A stretch of DNA of 64,000 nucleotides, taken from Rhodocyclaceae bacterium UBA5602. GTDB taxonomy: Bacteria; Pseudomonadota; Gammaproteobacteria; Burkholderiales; Rhodocyclaceae. Positions 1 through 11,482 of this stretch are shown piece after piece. Where the stretch lies: the NCBI GenBank assembly GCA_002424865.1, contig DILC01000044.1, positions 46,345 through 110,344 on the forward strand, written 5' to 3'. Below the pieces are notes generated by a model. It searched no databases. It saw only the letters and a program-made list of their open reading frames with translations, and had not been told where the DNA came from. Made by a program: the position numbers and the translations under genes. Positions within the stretch are counted from its first letter, which is position 1. Every line of letters starts with the position of its first letter.

Positions 1-268
1 GCAGAATAAAAGGCATGGATATCCCATCCACCCCCAGCAGATATTGCAAATTAAACCGCGGCACCCACGGCGCTTGCTCGACAAACTGCATGCCGACAAC
101 CGCAGGATCAAAACCGATGTACAAGGGAATGGTCACGAGCAAACCAGCAATGGCCACGGCCAGGGACAGCCAGCGAACTAAAAAACGGCGCTCCGACCCA
201 AGCAACAGCACGGGGATTGCACCCAGAATGGGAACCCAGATGGCTAAACTCAATAAATACGCACTCAT
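1..268 (-). CDS. nuoM: NADH-quinone oxidoreductase subunit M, partial (N-terminal 89 codons)
   Basis: Subunit M is one of the three antiporter-like proton-pumping membrane subunits of complex I. Only the N-terminus is in the window; the gene runs off the left edge. The translation begins MSAYLLSLAIWVPILGAIPV, a hydrophobic first membrane helix, and reaches the LGVDGISMPF motif typical of NuoM just before the edge. The start codon lies 10 bp after the nuoL stop, continuing the nuo gene order. The frame is open to the edge. Confidence 0.93.
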   Translation of the reverse strand, partial: MSAYLLSLAIWVPILGAIPVLLLGSERRFLVRWLSLAVAIAGLLVTIPLYIGFDPAVVGMQFVEQAPWVPRFNLQYLLGVDGISMPFIL

Positions 269-277
269 GTGGCTATC

Positions 278-2272
278 TCAGACCCGGTTAAACCAATACA
301 AAAAATACGTCAGCAATGCGACGACGCCAAATATCATTCCGAATGCATACTGGTAAATATGTCCGGTTTGCAGTTTGCGCACAACGCCCGCAAGCCAGCC
401 AACGAACCTGGCCGAGCCATTGACAACCAGGCCGTCAATCAGCATCTGATCGCCACCTTTCCACAAGCCACGGCCTAGCAAGCGCGCGCCCCCCGCGAAG
501 ACCACTTCATTGAACTTGTCAAAATAGTATTTATTTTCCAGCAGGATATAGACTGGCTTGACTGATTTTTGAATCGTTGCAGGAATATCCGGCCGCTTGA
601 GATAAAAGAGCCACGACAAGCCAACGCCGCTCATGGCCAATATGAACGGCAAACTGGTCAGCCCATGGATCGCCATGGCAAAAGCCCCATGGAACTCTTC
701 TGCCAGGAGTGATACTGCGGGATGTTTAACCGCATCAATGGTGATCGCCGAAGCAAACCATTCGCCATACAGCATGGGCTGGATAGTGAAATAGCCAATC
801 AACACCGAGGGAATCGCCAGCAGGATGAGTGGCAAAGTCACGACCCACGGTGATTCATGCGGCTTGCCAGAACCATGCTGATCATCATGGCCATGATGGG
901 GGCCATGTGGTGCCTGATCAAAGCGCTCAGTACCATGAAACACCATGAAGTACATGCGGAAAGAATAAAACGCGGTGACAAACACACCAGCCATCACGGA
1001 GAAATACGCAAACCCGCTACCCCAGATATGGGAGGCGTGCACGGCTTCGATGATCGAGTCTTTCGAATAAAAACCGGAGAAAAATGGAAAGCCGATCAAG
1101 GCGAGCGAACCCAGCAATGACGTCATCCAGGTAATCGGCATGTATTTCCTCAAGCCTCCCATGTAGCGCATGTCCTGGTTATGGTGGCAGCCCATGATGA
1201 CCGAGCCTGCGCCTAAAAATAACAGTGCTTTAAAGAAAGCATGCGTCATCAAATGGAATACGGCAATCGGATAAGCTGACACACCCAGCGCAACCGTCAT
1301 GTAGCCCAATTGGGACAAGGTTGAATAGGCCACCACGCGTTTGATGTCATTTTGGATGATGCCCAAAAAGCCCATGAACAACGCGGTGACAGAACCAATC
1401 ACCAGCACAAAAGACAAGGCCACGTCAGATAACTCAAACAAGGGCGACATGCGGGTCACCATGAAAATACCGGCCGTCACCATGGTCGCCGCATGAATCA
1501 GGGCTGAAATCGGCGTTGGGCCTTCCATCGAGTCAGGCAGCCAGACATGCAGGGGCACTTGCGCTGATTTACCCATGGCACCAATAAAAAGACAAATGCA
1601 AATTGCCGTCATCAACGGCCATTGCGTGACCGTTTCCGTCATCGCCGCCAATTCGTTGCGCTTGGCAAACACCTCAGCGTAGTCCAAGCTGCCTGCATAA
1701 GCGGCAATGAGGGCGATGCCGAGCAAAAAGCCAAAATCGCCTACCCGATTCACCAGAAAGGCTTTCAGGTTGGCGTAAATCGCGGTGGGCCGCTTGTACC
1801 AGAAGCCAATCAGCAGGTAGGAGACCAGGCCTACAGCCTCCCAACCGAAAAACAGCTGGACAAAATTGTTGCTCATCACCAGTATCAGCATCGAGAAGGT
1901 GAATAAGGAGATGTAGCTAAAAAACCGCTGGTACCCCGGATCATCCGCCATATAACCGATGGTGTAGATATGCACCATGAGCGAGACAAAGGTGACGACC
2001 AGCATCATCATCACAGTGAGCGGATCAATCAGGAATCCGACATGCAAGGACAAGCCGCCAGACTCAAGCCAGGTATAGACCGAACCATTGAAATGGTGTC
2101 CTGCTTGCACGTCTTGAAAGATCACCACGGATGCGGTCAAGGCAACCAGCACCCCCATAATGGTGACCACGTGCGCACCGGTACGGCCAATGAGCCTGCC
2201 AAACAGTCCAGCCAGGAGCGCACCTGCCAAAGGCGCGAGCGGAACCAGCAGATAAAGGGTTTTCATGTCCAT
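278..2272 (-). CDS. nuoL: NADH-quinone oxidoreductase subunit L
   Basis: This is the largest antiporter-like membrane subunit of complex I, with the long lateral C-terminal helix. The 664-residue product has many hydrophobic helices. It contains the proton-channel stretch KSAQVPLHVWLPDSMEGPTP near residue 235, then SALIHAATMVTAGIFM, both diagnostic of the NuoL/M/N fold. A His-rich loop (HGPHHGHDDQHGSGKPHES) near residue 460 is a local embellishment. The length is ordinary for betaproteobacteria. It is spaced 3 bp from nuoK and 9 bp from nuoM, so it is surely cotranscribed. Confidence 0.98.
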   Translation of the reverse strand: MDMKTLYLLVPLAPLAGALLAGLFGRLIGRTGAHVVTIMGVLVALTASVVIFQDVQAGHHFNGSVYTWLESGGLSLHVGFLIDPLTVMMMLVVTFVSLMVHIYTIGYMADDPGYQRFFSYISLFTFSMLILVMSNNFVQLFFGWEAVGLVSYLLIGFWYKRPTAIYANLKAFLVNRVGDFGFLLGIALIAAYAGSLDYAEVFAKRNELAAMTETVTQWPLMTAICICLFIGAMGKSAQVPLHVWLPDSMEGPTPISALIHAATMVTAGIFMVTRMSPLFELSDVALSFVLVIGSVTALFMGFLGIIQNDIKRVVAYSTLSQLGYMTVALGVSAYPIAVFHLMTHAFFKALLFLGAGSVIMGCHHNQDMRYMGGLRKYMPITWMTSLLGSLALIGFPFFSGFYSKDSIIEAVHASHIWGSGFAYFSVMAGVFVTAFYSFRMYFMVFHGTERFDQAPHGPHHGHDDQHGSGKPHESPWVVTLPLILLAIPSVLIGYFTIQPMLYGEWFASAITIDAVKHPAVSLLAEEFHGAFAMAIHGLTSLPFILAMSGVGLSWLFYLKRPDIPATIQKSVKPVYILLENKYYFDKFNEVVFAGGARLLGRGLWKGGDQMLIDGLVVNGSARFVGWLAGVVRKLQTGHIYQYAFGMIFGVVALLTYFLYWFNRV

Positions 2273-2275
2273 GGC

Positions 2276-2581
2276 TTACCCCTTTAACTGATCAAGATCA
2301 TCGACGTGAATCGAAGACAGGTTACGGAACAACACGACCAGAATCGCTAGGCCAATACCCGCTTCGGCAGCGGCGACAACCAGGATAAAAAAGACAAACA
2401 GCTGGCCTGACAAGTTGTGCAAATAATGCGAGAAAGCAACAAAATTAAGATTGACAGCCAACAGCATGAGTTCGATCGCCATGAGTAAAACAATCAGGTT
2501 TTTTCGATTGAGGAAAATGCCCACGATGCTGATGGCAAACAAAATCGCCGCAAGCGTTAAATAATGAGAAAGGGAAATCAT
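2276..2581 (-). CDS. nuoK: NADH-quinone oxidoreductase subunit K
   Basis: A 101-residue membrane subunit of complex I in the E-channel region next to the quinone site. Three hydrophobic helices are visible. The conserved acidic residues sit in [15 protein letters not shown] (helix 2) and [17 protein letters not shown] (helix 3), the family signature. The length matches the roughly 101 residues usual for NuoK. Its start overlaps the nuoJ stop by 4 bases, which implies coupled translation. Confidence 0.98.
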   Translation of the reverse strand: MISLSHYLTLAAILFAISIVGIFLNRKNLIVLLMAIELMLLAVNLNFVAFSHYLHNLSGQLFVFFILVVAAAEAGIGLAILVVLFRNLSSIHVDDLDQLKG

Positions 2582-3255
2582 TGTGATGCACCGCCTTTAG
2601 CATCGGTTGCCGTATCTAACGTAGCCGCCAGGTTTGAAGCATTCGAATCAGTCACCGAGGCCATCTTCACCAGGCGTACACGATCACTGCGCTTGATCGC
2701 AATTTGGTCTGCGGGCCGCATGCCTTTCGTGTCCTTGCGCTCACGCAAAGTCAGCATCACGGCCGCAATAATGGCCACCAGCAAAATCACGGAGGCCAGT
2801 TCAAACGGGTAAACATAACCGGTGAATAAGCTGCGTGCCAGCGCTTTGGTATTGCTGCCTTCTGCAGTCGCTGCCGCATCGGCCAACTGCGCTGGGAAGT
2901 TGTCCAAACCAAAGTACGGGCCGGTGAGCACGGCCGCCATCTCGATCACCATGATCCCGCCTACCGCGGCCCCCAGCGGCAAGTGGCGCCAAAAGCCCAA
3001 GCGGATTCTTTCGATATTGATGTCCAGCATCATGACCACGAATAAAAACAGCACCATGACCGCGCCGACATACACCATGATCAGGGCGATGGCTAAAAAT
3101 TCAGCCTGCAGCAGCAGCCATAAGCCTGCAGCGTTAAAAAACGCCAGGACAAGGAACAGCACGGCATGCACCGGGTTGCGTGCGGTAATGACACGCAGCG
3201 CAGAAAACAACATCACCGCTGCAAAGAGATAAAAAAGAAAGGATGTAAATTCCAT
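2578..3255 (-). CDS. nuoJ: NADH-quinone oxidoreductase subunit J
   Basis: A complex I membrane subunit of 225 residues. The N-terminal two thirds hold five predicted helices, including [19 protein letters not shown] near residue 60, the conserved NuoJ helix. The last 50 residues are hydrophilic and poorly conserved (ending [12 protein letters not shown]), which is common in betaproteobacterial NuoJ. It lies between nuoI (12 bp gap) and nuoK (4-base overlap). Confidence 0.97.
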   Translation of the reverse strand: MEFTSFLFYLFAAVMLFSALRVITARNPVHAVLFLVLAFFNAAGLWLLLQAEFLAIALIMVYVGAVMVLFLFVVMMLDINIERIRLGFWRHLPLGAAVGGIMVIEMAAVLTGPYFGLDNFPAQLADAAATAEGSNTKALARSLFTGYVYPFELASVILLVAIIAAVMLTLRERKDTKGMRPADQIAIKRSDRVRLVKMASVTDSNASNLAATLDTATDAKGGASQ

Positions 3256-3267
3256 GGCGCTTATCTG

Positions 3268-3753
3268 TTACCTGAAACGGGCGTCTGCTTCGCGATCAGC
3301 CGCAATTTGATCTTCATATCGATCGCCAACAGCCAGCAGCATTTGCTTGGTGTAATGCAAATCGCCTCGTGTTTCGCCGTGGTATTCAAACACACGGGTT
3401 TCAACGATCGCATCCACTGGGCAAGCCTCTTCGCAAAAGCCGCAAAAAATACACTTGACCAAATCAATGTCATAGCGCGTTGTCCGCCGGCTGCCATCGT
3501 CACGTTGCGCCGACTCAATGGTGATGGCCATCGCCGGACAAACGGCTTCACAAAGCTTGCAGGCAATGCAACGCTCCTCACCGTTCGGGTAACGGCGCAA
3601 GGCATGCAAGCCACGAAAGCGGTTGCTTTGCGGCGTTTTTTCTTCTGGAAACTGCACAGTGATTTTTCGCGCAAACATATAACGGCCTGTTACCGCCATA
3701 CCTTTGAACAGTTCTTTGAGAAACAAACTGCCAATGAAGTCTTTAGCACCCAT
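3268..3753 (-). CDS. nuoI: NADH-quinone oxidoreductase subunit I (2 x 4Fe-4S ferredoxin)
   Basis: NuoI carries clusters N6a and N6b, which pass electrons toward NuoB. Two cysteine motifs are clear: [12 protein letters not shown] and [13 protein letters not shown] choose the ATG at 3753, giving [19 protein letters not shown] and 161 residues, because homologues begin with a similar amphipathic helix. The frame stays open 31 codons further upstream, but that part is not NuoI-like. The best Shine-Dalgarno (AGGAG) lies too far from this ATG and better serves a 7-codon ORF that overlaps the start (see findings). Confidence 0.96.
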   Translation of the reverse strand: MGAKDFIGSLFLKELFKGMAVTGRYMFARKITVQFPEEKTPQSNRFRGLHALRRYPNGEERCIACKLCEAVCPAMAITIESAQRDDGSRRTTRYDIDLVKCIFCGFCEEACPVDAIVETRVFEYHGETRGDLHYTKQMLLAVGDRYEDQIAADREADARFR

Positions 3754-3791
3754 AACGCATATCCATAGCAAACTCCTGTTCTGATTTCCGC

Positions 3792-4844
3792 TTATTTCCA
3801 GATATTCATGGGCGACATCATCCAGACGCCAACCACCAGAATCCATAATAGCGTCAGCGGAACAAATACCTTCCAGCCCAAACGCATGATCTGGTCATAG
3901 CGGTAGCGCGGGAAAGTGGCACGAATCCATAGGAAGAAAAAGAGGCCCGCGGATATTTTTGCCGCCAGCCAAAATAAGCCATCAGGCAAAAAGCCGACGG
4001 GCGACAACCAGCCGCCAAAGAAGAAGACGGCGACCATGGCCGACACCAGGATCATGTTGGCGTATTCAGCAAGGAAGAATATGGCAAACGACATGCCGGA
4101 ATACTCCACCATGTGGCCCGCCACGATTTCGGACTCGCCTTCAACCACATCAAACGGCGCACGATTGAGTTCTGCCACGCCAGAGATCAGATACACAGCA
4201 AACACGGGGAGCAATGGCAACCAGTTCCAGGATAAAAAGCCCGCGCCTTGCGATGCAAAATAACCTTGCGCCTGGCCGCGCACTATCTCGGTCAGGTTCA
4301 AGCTGCCAGACACCATGAGCACACTGATCAGCGCCAAGCCCATCGCCACTTCGTAAGAAATCATTTGCGCTGACGAGCGCATGGCACCGAGAAATGCGTA
4401 CTTGGAATTGGACGCCCATCCCGCGATGATGATGCCATAAACGCCCACGGAGCCAATGGCAAGCAAGTACAACACCCCAGCATCGACATTGGCCAATACC
4501 ATGCCATCCGCAAACGGGATCACTGCCCACATGGCAAGCGCGGGCGCAATGGCCATGACAGGGCCAACGATAAAAAGCTTTTTATCGGCAACAGTGGGGA
4601 AGATCACCTCTTTGAAAAACAGTTTGAGGCCGTCTGCCATGGGCTGCAACAAGCCCCACGGGCCGACACGGTTGGGCCCGATGCGCACATGCATCCAGCC
4701 GAGCACCTTGCGTTCCCAAAACGTCAGGTACGCCACGGACAGCAGCAAGGGAATCAGGATCAGCACGATTTTGACCAGGGTCCACACCAGGGGAAATAGC
4801 GGACCTAGCCACTGCTGGATAGTTTCGAGAAGGGCATTCATCAT
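3792..4844 (-). CDS. nuoH: NADH-quinone oxidoreductase subunit H
   Basis: The 350-residue membrane subunit of complex I that lines the quinone chamber. Diagnostic segments are [20 protein letters not shown] near residue 45, [19 protein letters not shown] near residue 225 and the C-terminal [18 protein letters not shown]. The acidic, quinone-proximal loops typical of NuoH are intact. The start overlaps the nuoG stop by 4 bases. Confidence 0.98.
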   Translation of the reverse strand: MMNALLETIQQWLGPLFPLVWTLVKIVLILIPLLLSVAYLTFWERKVLGWMHVRIGPNRVGPWGLLQPMADGLKLFFKEVIFPTVADKKLFIVGPVMAIAPALAMWAVIPFADGMVLANVDAGVLYLLAIGSVGVYGIIIAGWASNSKYAFLGAMRSSAQMISYEVAMGLALISVLMVSGSLNLTEIVRGQAQGYFASQGAGFLSWNWLPLLPVFAVYLISGVAELNRAPFDVVEGESEIVAGHMVEYSGMSFAIFFLAEYANMILVSAMVAVFFFGGWLSPVGFLPDGLFWLAAKISAGLFFFLWIRATFPRYRYDQIMRLGWKVFVPLTLLWILVVGVWMMSPMNIWK

Positions 4845-7282
4845 GCTTTATCCGCTTTTTCTAGATGCACGGTTGCGAACATATCGCCCGCAGCTACCGT
4901 CGCCGTATGTCCAGCCGCGATGCGCACCACATTGTCAGGCAAGCCAATGTCCAACTCAGCCCGCAGCATGGCGTCCGTGGCTTGACTCCCGGTCGATTTT
5001 GGCTCCGCCGACAAGTTAGCCGCCGTATCACCAGAGCCGACTTTTACCCAATCGCCATGCTGCAACCCGAAACGGGCCATGGTGGCAGCATTCATGCGCG
5101 CCGCCGGATGCGCTGCATCCTTGGTTTTTTGCAACCCCGGCGCGTAACGCACCAACTGGTCGGCAAAATGTATGGGCACATCCGTTACGCGCTCAATGCC
5201 GCCTGTTTGGGCCATACCCAGCACACCCAGCGACATATCCGGCCTTGGCGCCATGCCATTATCAAGGCCGGCAACAACCACTGGCATTGCACCAGCGGCT
5301 AAACCTAAAGCTTCCGCCTTGACATTCTCGCTGCTGGTGTAGTCAAAACCTGGCAAATCCAGCAGGTTTGCCAGCACGCGCAACACCTTCCATGCCGGTC
5401 GGGTTTCAGCCAGAGGCTTTACTGCTGCATAAAAGCTCTGCACGCGGCCTTCGCAATTCACAAAAGTGCCGGAGGTTTCCGTAAAGGGCGAGACAGGCAA
5501 TAAGCAATCAGCATAATCCATTGCCGCAGCCGGCTTGAATGGCGAGAGCATGATCACGCTGCTGGCCTGGTTAAGCGCCCGCAATGCCGCCGCGCCATCG
5601 GCGCAATCCAGCTCCGGCTCAACCCCTAACAGCACATATGCCCGGCGTGGCTTGGCCAACATGGCTTTAACGGGCAGCGCGCCCGTCTGCGGGATTGCTT
5701 TGGCGACATAAGCACCGAGGCTATTCGCCGCCTCACCCAAAAAGCCAAACTTGCCGCTTAATAGCGTAGCCAGCTTGTTTGCCAGGACATGCAATGTGGC
5801 AGCTTGCGGGTGCTGCTGGGCAAAATTGCCCAACAAAATGCCGATATTTTGCCCACTCAACAGACTTTGCGCCATGCGCCCTGCCTCAGCCGATACGGCC
5901 AAGTCAGCCCAATTCACATTGACATCGTCCAAACCAAGCGCCACGCCCTGCTGGGTACTCACCGCCTTGACCACTTGAGCCAGCAACGCTGGCAACTGTG
6001 AGGGAGCAACCACCACTTGGCTTGCCAGCCCAACCTGCTTGATGAGTTGATCATCCCCTGCACTGTGCAGGAAACTCACCTGAGCACCGCGCTTGGCTGA
6101 TTGGCGCAAGCGTTGCGCTATCAAAGGCTGGTCTTTGCGCAGAAATGCGCCAACAACCAGCACGCGATCCAATTGCGAGAGTTGAGTGAGGCTCATGCCC
6201 AACCAAGGCATGCCCAGGCGCTGTCCATCCGCTGAAAAATCGCTGTGCCGCAAGCGGGTGTCGATATTCCCGCAGCCCAAGCCGCGCAATAATTTTTGCC
6301 CAAGGTAGAGCTCTTCGAGCGTCGCGTGCGGACTGAACAAGCCGCCAATGGCCTCGCCACCGGATGTTTTGGCTACATCACGCAACGCATGCGATACATA
6401 ATCGAGCGCGACAGGCCAATCCACTTCATGCCACACGCCGCCTTGCTTTAACATCGGCCGCGTCAAGCGTTCCGGTGCATTGAGCGCCTCGTAAGAATAG
6501 CGGTCCTTATCCGAAATCCAGCATTCGTTGATCTCTTCATTCTCGCGCGGCAACACGCGCATGACGCGATCGTGTTTCGTTTGCACGATTAAATGGCTGC
6601 CCAAACTATCGTGCGGGCTGATCGACTTGCGCCGCGAAAGCTCCCAGGTCCGCGCCGAAAAACGAAAGGGTTTGGACGTTAAAGCGCCAACCGGGCAAAG
6701 ATCAATGATATTGCCGGAGAGTTCTGAATCAACCGTTTTTTCAACGAACGGCATCACCTCCGCATGCTCACCACGGAAAGCCTGCCCCAGTTCCATCACC
6801 CCCGCGATTTCTTGCGTGAAACGTATGCAGCGCGTGCAGTTAATGCAGCGCGTCATGTCTGTTTTAACCAGCGGGCCTAAATCCTTATCGGCAACAACGC
6901 GTTTCTCCTCTTCATATTTCGAGGCAGAATCGCCATAACCGACCGCCAAGTCCTGTAACTGGCACTCCCCACCCTGGTCGCAAATCGGGCAATCCAGCGG
7001 ATGGTTGATGAGCAGAAATTCCATCACGCCCTTCTGTGCCGAGACAGCCAACTCAGAATGGGTAAAAATTTTCATGCCCGGGGTAACCGGGGTCGCGCAC
7101 GCGGGCAAGGGCTTGGGCGCTTTTTCAACCTGTACCAGACACATGCGGCAGTTAGCCGCAATGGATAATTTTTTGTGATAGCAAAAATGAGGGATATAGG
7201 TTCCCACCTGGTGCGCAGCATCCATGATGGTGCTGCCAGGTGCGACCTGTATTGCTTTGCCATTGAGTTCGATATCAATCAC
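4841..7282 (-). CDS. nuoG: NADH-quinone oxidoreductase subunit G
   Basis: The iron-sulfur subunit of the complex I peripheral arm, 813 residues. The N-terminal 2Fe-2S cysteines are C34, C45, C48 and C62. Next comes [17 protein letters not shown] (His-Cys3 4Fe-4S), then [10 protein letters not shown] and a molybdopterin-oxidoreductase-like domain that has lost its cofactor role. Near the C-terminus the segment [19 protein letters not shown] is encoded by a probable degenerate copy of the dispersed repeat (5020-5046). That part looks longer than in homologues I remember. Starts and stops overlap those of nuoF and nuoH by 4 bases. Confidence 0.97.
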   Translation of the reverse strand: MIDIELNGKAIQVAPGSTIMDAAHQVGTYIPHFCYHKKLSIAANCRMCLVQVEKAPKPLPACATPVTPGMKIFTHSELAVSAQKGVMEFLLINHPLDCPICDQGGECQLQDLAVGYGDSASKYEEEKRVVADKDLGPLVKTDMTRCINCTRCIRFTQEIAGVMELGQAFRGEHAEVMPFVEKTVDSELSGNIIDLCPVGALTSKPFRFSARTWELSRRKSISPHDSLGSHLIVQTKHDRVMRVLPRENEEINECWISDKDRYSYEALNAPERLTRPMLKQGGVWHEVDWPVALDYVSHALRDVAKTSGGEAIGGLFSPHATLEELYLGQKLLRGLGCGNIDTRLRHSDFSADGQRLGMPWLGMSLTQLSQLDRVLVVGAFLRKDQPLIAQRLRQSAKRGAQVSFLHSAGDDQLIKQVGLASQVVVAPSQLPALLAQVVKAVSTQQGVALGLDDVNVNWADLAVSAEAGRMAQSLLSGQNIGILLGNFAQQHPQAATLHVLANKLATLLSGKFGFLGEAANSLGAYVAKAIPQTGALPVKAMLAKPRRAYVLLGVEPELDCADGAAALRALNQASSVIMLSPFKPAAAMDYADCLLPVSPFTETSGTFVNCEGRVQSFYAAVKPLAETRPAWKVLRVLANLLDLPGFDYTSSENVKAEALGLAAGAMPVVVAGLDNGMAPRPDMSLGVLGMAQTGGIERVTDVPIHFADQLVRYAPGLQKTKDAAHPAARMNAATMARFGLQHGDWVKVGSGDTAANLSAEPKSTGSQATDAMLRAELDIGLPDNVVRIAAGHTATVAAGDMFATVHLEKADKA
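5020..5046 (-). repeat. Dispersed repeat, degenerate copy J (inside nuoG)
   Basis: On the minus strand, AAAA then GTCGGCTCTGGTGATACGGC, three mismatches to the core. It is read in frame as KVGSGDTAA near the nuoG C-terminus. On its own it could be chance; it fits the others in frame and context. Confidence 0.5.
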
Positions 7283-8616
7283 AAGCTACCCTCCGCACGG
7301 AAAAAGCCGCTACCGGCAGATTGCGCTGCAGGATCAACCAGACACTTGCCATGTTCAATGTGATATTCAAATTCACTTTTAAAATGTTTAATGAAACTGC
7401 GCACCGGCAACGAGGCCGCGTCACCCAGCGCGCAAATCGTGCGCCCCATGATGTTGTCCGTCACGCGGTTCAGCAGGTCAAGATCCTCTGCCCTGCCCTT
7501 GCCATGTTCAATCCGATGCACAACGCGGTACAACCAGCCCGTGCCTTCACGGCAAGGCGTGCATTGCCCGCAGGACTCTTCAAAATAAAAATACGACAAG
7601 CGCTCCAGCGCCTTGACCATGCAGGTTGACTCATCCATCACGATCACAGCGCCCGAACCCAGCATCGAGCCTGCCTTGGCGATGCTGTCGTAATCCATGG
7701 TGGTTTCCATCATCACATCCGCAGGCAACACAGGCGCGGAAGAACCGCCCGGAATCACGGCTTTGAGCTTGCGGCCGCCACGCATCCCACCGGCCATCTC
7801 CAGCAAGGTGGCAAAGGGCGTGCCCAGCGGAACTTCATAATTGCCCGGCCGATTCACGTGGCCAGAAACGGAAAACAATTTTGTGCCGCCGTTGTTAGGC
7901 TTGCCCAGCGCCAAAAACGCATCCCCTCCCATGCCCAAAATGAAGGGGATGGCGGCGAAAGTTTCGGTATTGTTAATGGTGGTGGGCTTGCCATACAAGC
8001 CATAGCTGGCGGGGAACGGCGGTTTAAAGCGTGGTTGCCCCTTTTTGCCTTCAAGGGATTCGAGCAAACCTGTCTCTTCACCGCAAATGTAAGCACCATA
8101 ACCATGGTGTGCGAACAGCTCAAAAGCGAAGGCGGAACCACACACCGATGCGCCTAGATAACCCGCCGCACGCGCCTCATCCAAGGCCTCTTCAAAGCGT
8201 TCATAGATGGAAAAAATTTCGCCATGGATATAGTTGTAACCGCGACTGGCGCCCATGGCGTAACCCGCAATGATCATACCCTCAATGACCGCATGCGGAT
8301 CAAAGCGCAGTAAGTCACGATCCTTGAACGTGCCCGGCTCGCCTTCGTCTGAATTGCAGACGACATATTTATCGCCAGGAAATGAGCGTGGCATGAAGCT
8401 CCACTTCAAACCTGTCGGAAAGCCCGCGCCACCCCGTCCACGCAGAAGCGACTTTTTAATCTCGGCAATCAAATCGTCAGGCGACATATTGCCGCTCAGA
8501 ATACGTTTCAATTGCGTGTAACCACCCCGCGCTTCGTAATCCCGCAAACGCCAACCGGCGTCCCCCTGCGACCAGCCGGTGGTGAGTAACGGACTAATTG
8601 AGCCTAAGAGCGCCAT
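7279..8616 (-). CDS. nuoF: NADH-quinone oxidoreductase subunit F (NADH/FMN binding)
   Basis: NuoF binds NADH, FMN and 4Fe-4S cluster N3. Visible motifs are the glycine-rich [17 protein letters not shown], the FMN region [29 protein letters not shown], and the cluster ligands [13 protein letters not shown] plus a distal Cys. I start at 8616 ([15 protein letters not shown], 445 residues), 1 bp after the nuoE stop. The open frame extends 54 codons upstream inside nuoE, but that sequence is a shadow of nuoE. Confidence 0.97.
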   Translation of the reverse strand: MALLGSISPLLTTGWSQGDAGWRLRDYEARGGYTQLKRILSGNMSPDDLIAEIKKSLLRGRGGAGFPTGLKWSFMPRSFPGDKYVVCNSDEGEPGTFKDRDLLRFDPHAVIEGMIIAGYAMGASRGYNYIHGEIFSIYERFEEALDEARAAGYLGASVCGSAFAFELFAHHGYGAYICGEETGLLESLEGKKGQPRFKPPFPASYGLYGKPTTINNTETFAAIPFILGMGGDAFLALGKPNNGGTKLFSVSGHVNRPGNYEVPLGTPFATLLEMAGGMRGGRKLKAVIPGGSSAPVLPADVMMETTMDYDSIAKAGSMLGSGAVIVMDESTCMVKALERLSYFYFEESCGQCTPCREGTGWLYRVVHRIEHGKGRAEDLDLLNRVTDNIMGRTICALGDAASLPVRSFIKHFKSEFEYHIEHGKCLVDPAAQSAGSGFFRAEGSL

Positions 8617-8617
8617 A

Positions 8618-9097
8618 TCATTTGCACTCCGCAAGCAATGCGTCAATTTGCGCCGGCAACATGAAGCTGCACATGCGCTTGTTATTGACCAACAAGACGG
8701 GCGCATCACCACAGGCGCCCAGGCATTCACCCTCTTTGAGGGTAAACCGCCCATCGGGCGTGGTTTCATTAAAACCAATACCTAATTTCTCTTTCAGGTA
8801 ATCAGCTGCATGTACGCCACCGGATAAAGCGCAGGGCAAATTGGTGCATACGGTGAGCTTGTATTCACCCACAGGCTCCAGGTCATACATGTTGTAAAAA
8901 CTCGCCACCTCATAAGCGGCAATGGGTGGCATACCGAGGTAACGAGCGACAAACTCAATCGTCTCACGCGCCAACCAGGACTTCTCATCCTGCGCAATCG
9001 CCAATGCAGCCATCACCGCAGATTGCTTTTGGTCGGCTGGATATTTCGCAATTTCGCGATCAATTTTTTGCAATGATTCAGAACTCAACATACCCAT
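8618..9097 (-). CDS. nuoE: NADH-quinone oxidoreductase subunit E (2Fe-2S thioredoxin-like)
   Basis: A 159-residue subunit carrying 2Fe-2S cluster N1a, off the main electron path. The four ligands are in [10 protein letters not shown] and CLGACGDAP, spaced as in the family. The N-terminal helical bundle ([15 protein letters not shown]) and a Trx-like C-terminal half are as expected. A paralogous protein, FdsG, is encoded at 49.4-49.8 kb. The gap to nuoD is 21 bp and to nuoF 1 bp. Confidence 0.97.
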   Translation of the reverse strand: MGMLSSESLQKIDREIAKYPADQKQSAVMAALAIAQDEKSWLARETIEFVARYLGMPPIAAYEVASFYNMYDLEPVGEYKLTVCTNLPCALSGGVHAADYLKEKLGIGFNETTPDGRFTLKEGECLGACGDAPVLLVNNKRMCSFMLPAQIDALLAECK

Positions 9098-9118
9098 TCC
9101 ATTCGTGATTGATTGCGC

Positions 9119-10372
9119 TTATCGATCCGTGTCGCCCAGCACCAGGTCAATGGTGCCAATAATCGCAGTGACATCGGCAATCATGTGCCCCGTCGCCATT
9201 TCATTGACCGCAGCAAGGTGCGGAAAACCCGGTGAGCGCAACTTCAACCGATACGGTTTGTTCGCCCCATCGGATACAGCCCAAACACCGAACTCGCCTT
9301 TGGGATGCTCAACAGCCGCATAAACCTCGCCGACCGGCACATGCATCCCTTCAGTAAAGAGCTTGAAGTGGTGAATCAGCTCTTCCATATTGCCCTTCAT
9401 CCTCTCACGTGAAGGAGGCGCTGCTTTGTGGTTATCCACGATCACAGGACCAGGGTTCGCACGCAACCAGCTGATACACTGCTTCACGATACGGTTGGAT
9501 TGGCGCATCTCTTCCATGCGCACCAGATAACGATCGTAACAATCCCCATTCACACCGACCGGGATATCGAACGCCATGCGCTCATACACTTCGTAGGGCT
9601 GTTTCTTGCGCAAATCCCACTCAACGCCAGAGCCACGCAACATGGGACCCGTACAACCCAACTGCAATGCGCGCTCAGGCGAAAGCACACCCACGCCCAC
9701 CGTACGCTGCTTCCAAATGCGGTTATCGGTCAGCAAGGACTCATATTCATCCAGGTAACCTGGAAAGCGGTTGGTAAAGTCTTCCAGAAAATCCAGCAAG
9801 GAACCCTGCCGCGACTCATTCAACTGCCGCACATCCTCAGCGGATTTAAAGCGATTGACTTCGTATTGCGGCATACGGTCGGGTAAATCACGATACACCC
9901 CACCCGGCCGGTAATAAGCCGCATGCATGCGCGCGCCAGAAATCGCCTCATACACATCCAGCAGATCTTCCCGCTCGCGGAAGGTGTACAACACCATGGC
10001 CATGGCGCCAATGTCCAGCGCATGCGTGCCGATGTTGAGCAGGTGGTTCAAGATGCGCGTCACCTCGTCCATCATCACGCGAATGTATTGCGCGCGCAGC
10101 GGCACTTCCAGACCAATCAGCCGCTCAATCGCCATGCAATATGCATGCTCGTTACACATCATCGACACATAATCCAGCCTGTCCATATAGGGCACAGATT
10201 GGATCCATGTGCGCGTCTCAGCCAGCTTTTCAGTGCCACGATGCAACAAGCCAATATGCGGATCAGCACGCACAACCACTTCGCCATCCAGCTCCAACAC
10301 CAGACGCAGCACGCCATGCGCAGCAGGATGTTGAGGACCAAAGTTAATCGTGTAGTTTTTGATTTCAGCCAT
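9119..10372 (-). CDS. nuoD: NADH-quinone oxidoreductase subunit D (49-kDa subunit)
   Basis: NuoD forms the quinone-binding cavity together with NuoB and descends from the NiFe-hydrogenase large subunit. The chosen start (10372) gives [20 protein letters not shown] and 417 residues. The ATG shares bases with the nuoC stop (8-bp overlap), typical of coupled nuoC-nuoD. Conserved stretches include [19 protein letters not shown] and the C-terminal [20 protein letters not shown]. An upstream in-frame ATG at 10408 would add 12 unconserved residues. Confidence 0.97.
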   Translation of the reverse strand: MAEIKNYTINFGPQHPAAHGVLRLVLELDGEVVVRADPHIGLLHRGTEKLAETRTWIQSVPYMDRLDYVSMMCNEHAYCMAIERLIGLEVPLRAQYIRVMMDEVTRILNHLLNIGTHALDIGAMAMVLYTFREREDLLDVYEAISGARMHAAYYRPGGVYRDLPDRMPQYEVNRFKSAEDVRQLNESRQGSLLDFLEDFTNRFPGYLDEYESLLTDNRIWKQRTVGVGVLSPERALQLGCTGPMLRGSGVEWDLRKKQPYEVYERMAFDIPVGVNGDCYDRYLVRMEEMRQSNRIVKQCISWLRANPGPVIVDNHKAAPPSRERMKGNMEELIHHFKLFTEGMHVPVGEVYAAVEHPKGEFGVWAVSDGANKPYRLKLRSPGFPHLAAVNEMATGHMIADVTAIIGTIDLVLGDTDR

Positions 10373-10967
10373 GATCAACACCTCTGGCGTAAAGATCTTC
10401 ACGCACAATGCGTGGCGTGACTTCGCGCGGTTCTATTGTCACCGGCTGATAAACCACCCGTTTTTGCTCGGCGTCATAACGCATTTCAACATGGCCCGAG
10501 ATCGGAAAATCCTTGCGGAAAGGATGGCCAACAAAGCCATAATCTGTCAGGATGCGGCGCAAGTCATTGTGCCCATCAAACAAGATGCCAAAGAGGTCAA
10601 ACGCCTCCCGCTCATACCAGTTAGCTGACGCCCACACATCCGCCACAGAAGCCACCACCGGGAAGCTTGCATCGGACGCATAAACCCTGACCCGCAAGCG
10701 CCAGTTATGCAAGAGAGAACTCAAATGGACGGTAACCGCAAAACGCCTCTCTTCACGGCCGACAAATTCAGAATAATCAATACCACTCAAATCAATCAAT
10801 TGCTCAAAACTCAACTCCGGTTGACCACGCAACTGACGCATCACCGCATGATAGTCACCCACACCAACCTCAAGCGTAAGTTCATTGAAAGCATGAGTTA
10901 AACCGAGAATACGGCCTGCCAAATGATGATTCAGCAGCGATTGCAAGCGTGTCAATGTCTGGTTCAT
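10365..10967 (-). CDS. nuoC: NADH-quinone oxidoreductase subunit C (30-kDa subunit)
   Basis: A peripheral-arm scaffold subunit of complex I, 200 residues. The family signature [20 protein letters not shown] lies near residue 110, followed by [20 protein letters not shown]. It is not fused to NuoD, unlike the enteric NuoCD; this matches betaproteobacterial practice. A gap of 29 bp follows nuoB. Confidence 0.97.
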   Translation of the reverse strand: MNQTLTRLQSLLNHHLAGRILGLTHAFNELTLEVGVGDYHAVMRQLRGQPELSFEQLIDLSGIDYSEFVGREERRFAVTVHLSSLLHNWRLRVRVYASDASFPVVASVADVWASANWYEREAFDLFGILFDGHNDLRRILTDYGFVGHPFRKDFPISGHVEMRYDAEQKRVVYQPVTIEPREVTPRIVREDLYARGVDHG

Positions 10968-10996
10968 ACGTACGTCAGGTCCACAGTCAATTGAAG

Positions 10997-11473
10997 TTAG
11001 CGCGCAATCGTATTCGTACGCTTGATTTTGTTTTGCAACTGAATAATGCCGTAGAGCAAGGCTTCGGCCGTCGGGGGGCAGCCCGGAACATAGATATCAA
11101 CCGGCACGATGCGATCACACCCACGCACAACAGAATAGGAGTAGTGATAATAACCACCACCATTCGCGCACGACCCCATGGAAATCACCCAACGCGGCTC
11201 AGCCATTTGGTCATAAACCTTGCGCAGGGCAGGCGCCATTTTATTGGTGAGCGTGCCAGCGACAATCATGACATCCGACTGACGGGGACTGGGACGAAAA
11301 ACAATACCAAAACGATCCAGATCGTAGCGCGAACACCCTGCATGAATCATCTCAACCGCACAACAAGCCAAACCAAAACTCATCGGCCACATCGAACCCG
11401 TGCGCGCCCAGTTGATCAGCTTATCGAGTGACGCGGTAACAAAACCCTCTTGCAGAACACCTTCAATGCTCAT
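10997..11473 (-). CDS. nuoB: NADH-quinone oxidoreductase subunit B (cluster N2)
   Basis: NuoB carries the terminal 4Fe-4S cluster N2, which reduces quinone. The tandem cysteines of ACCAVEM, plus [20 protein letters not shown] and [15 protein letters not shown], give the unusual CC...C...C ligand set. At 158 residues it has the usual length. It sits 9 bp after nuoA. Confidence 0.98.
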   Translation of the reverse strand: MSIEGVLQEGFVTASLDKLINWARTGSMWPMSFGLACCAVEMIHAGCSRYDLDRFGIVFRPSPRQSDVMIVAGTLTNKMAPALRKVYDQMAEPRWVISMGSCANGGGYYHYSYSVVRGCDRIVPVDIYVPGCPPTAEALLYGIIQLQNKIKRTNTIAR

Positions 11474-11482
11474 GGCGGTAAC

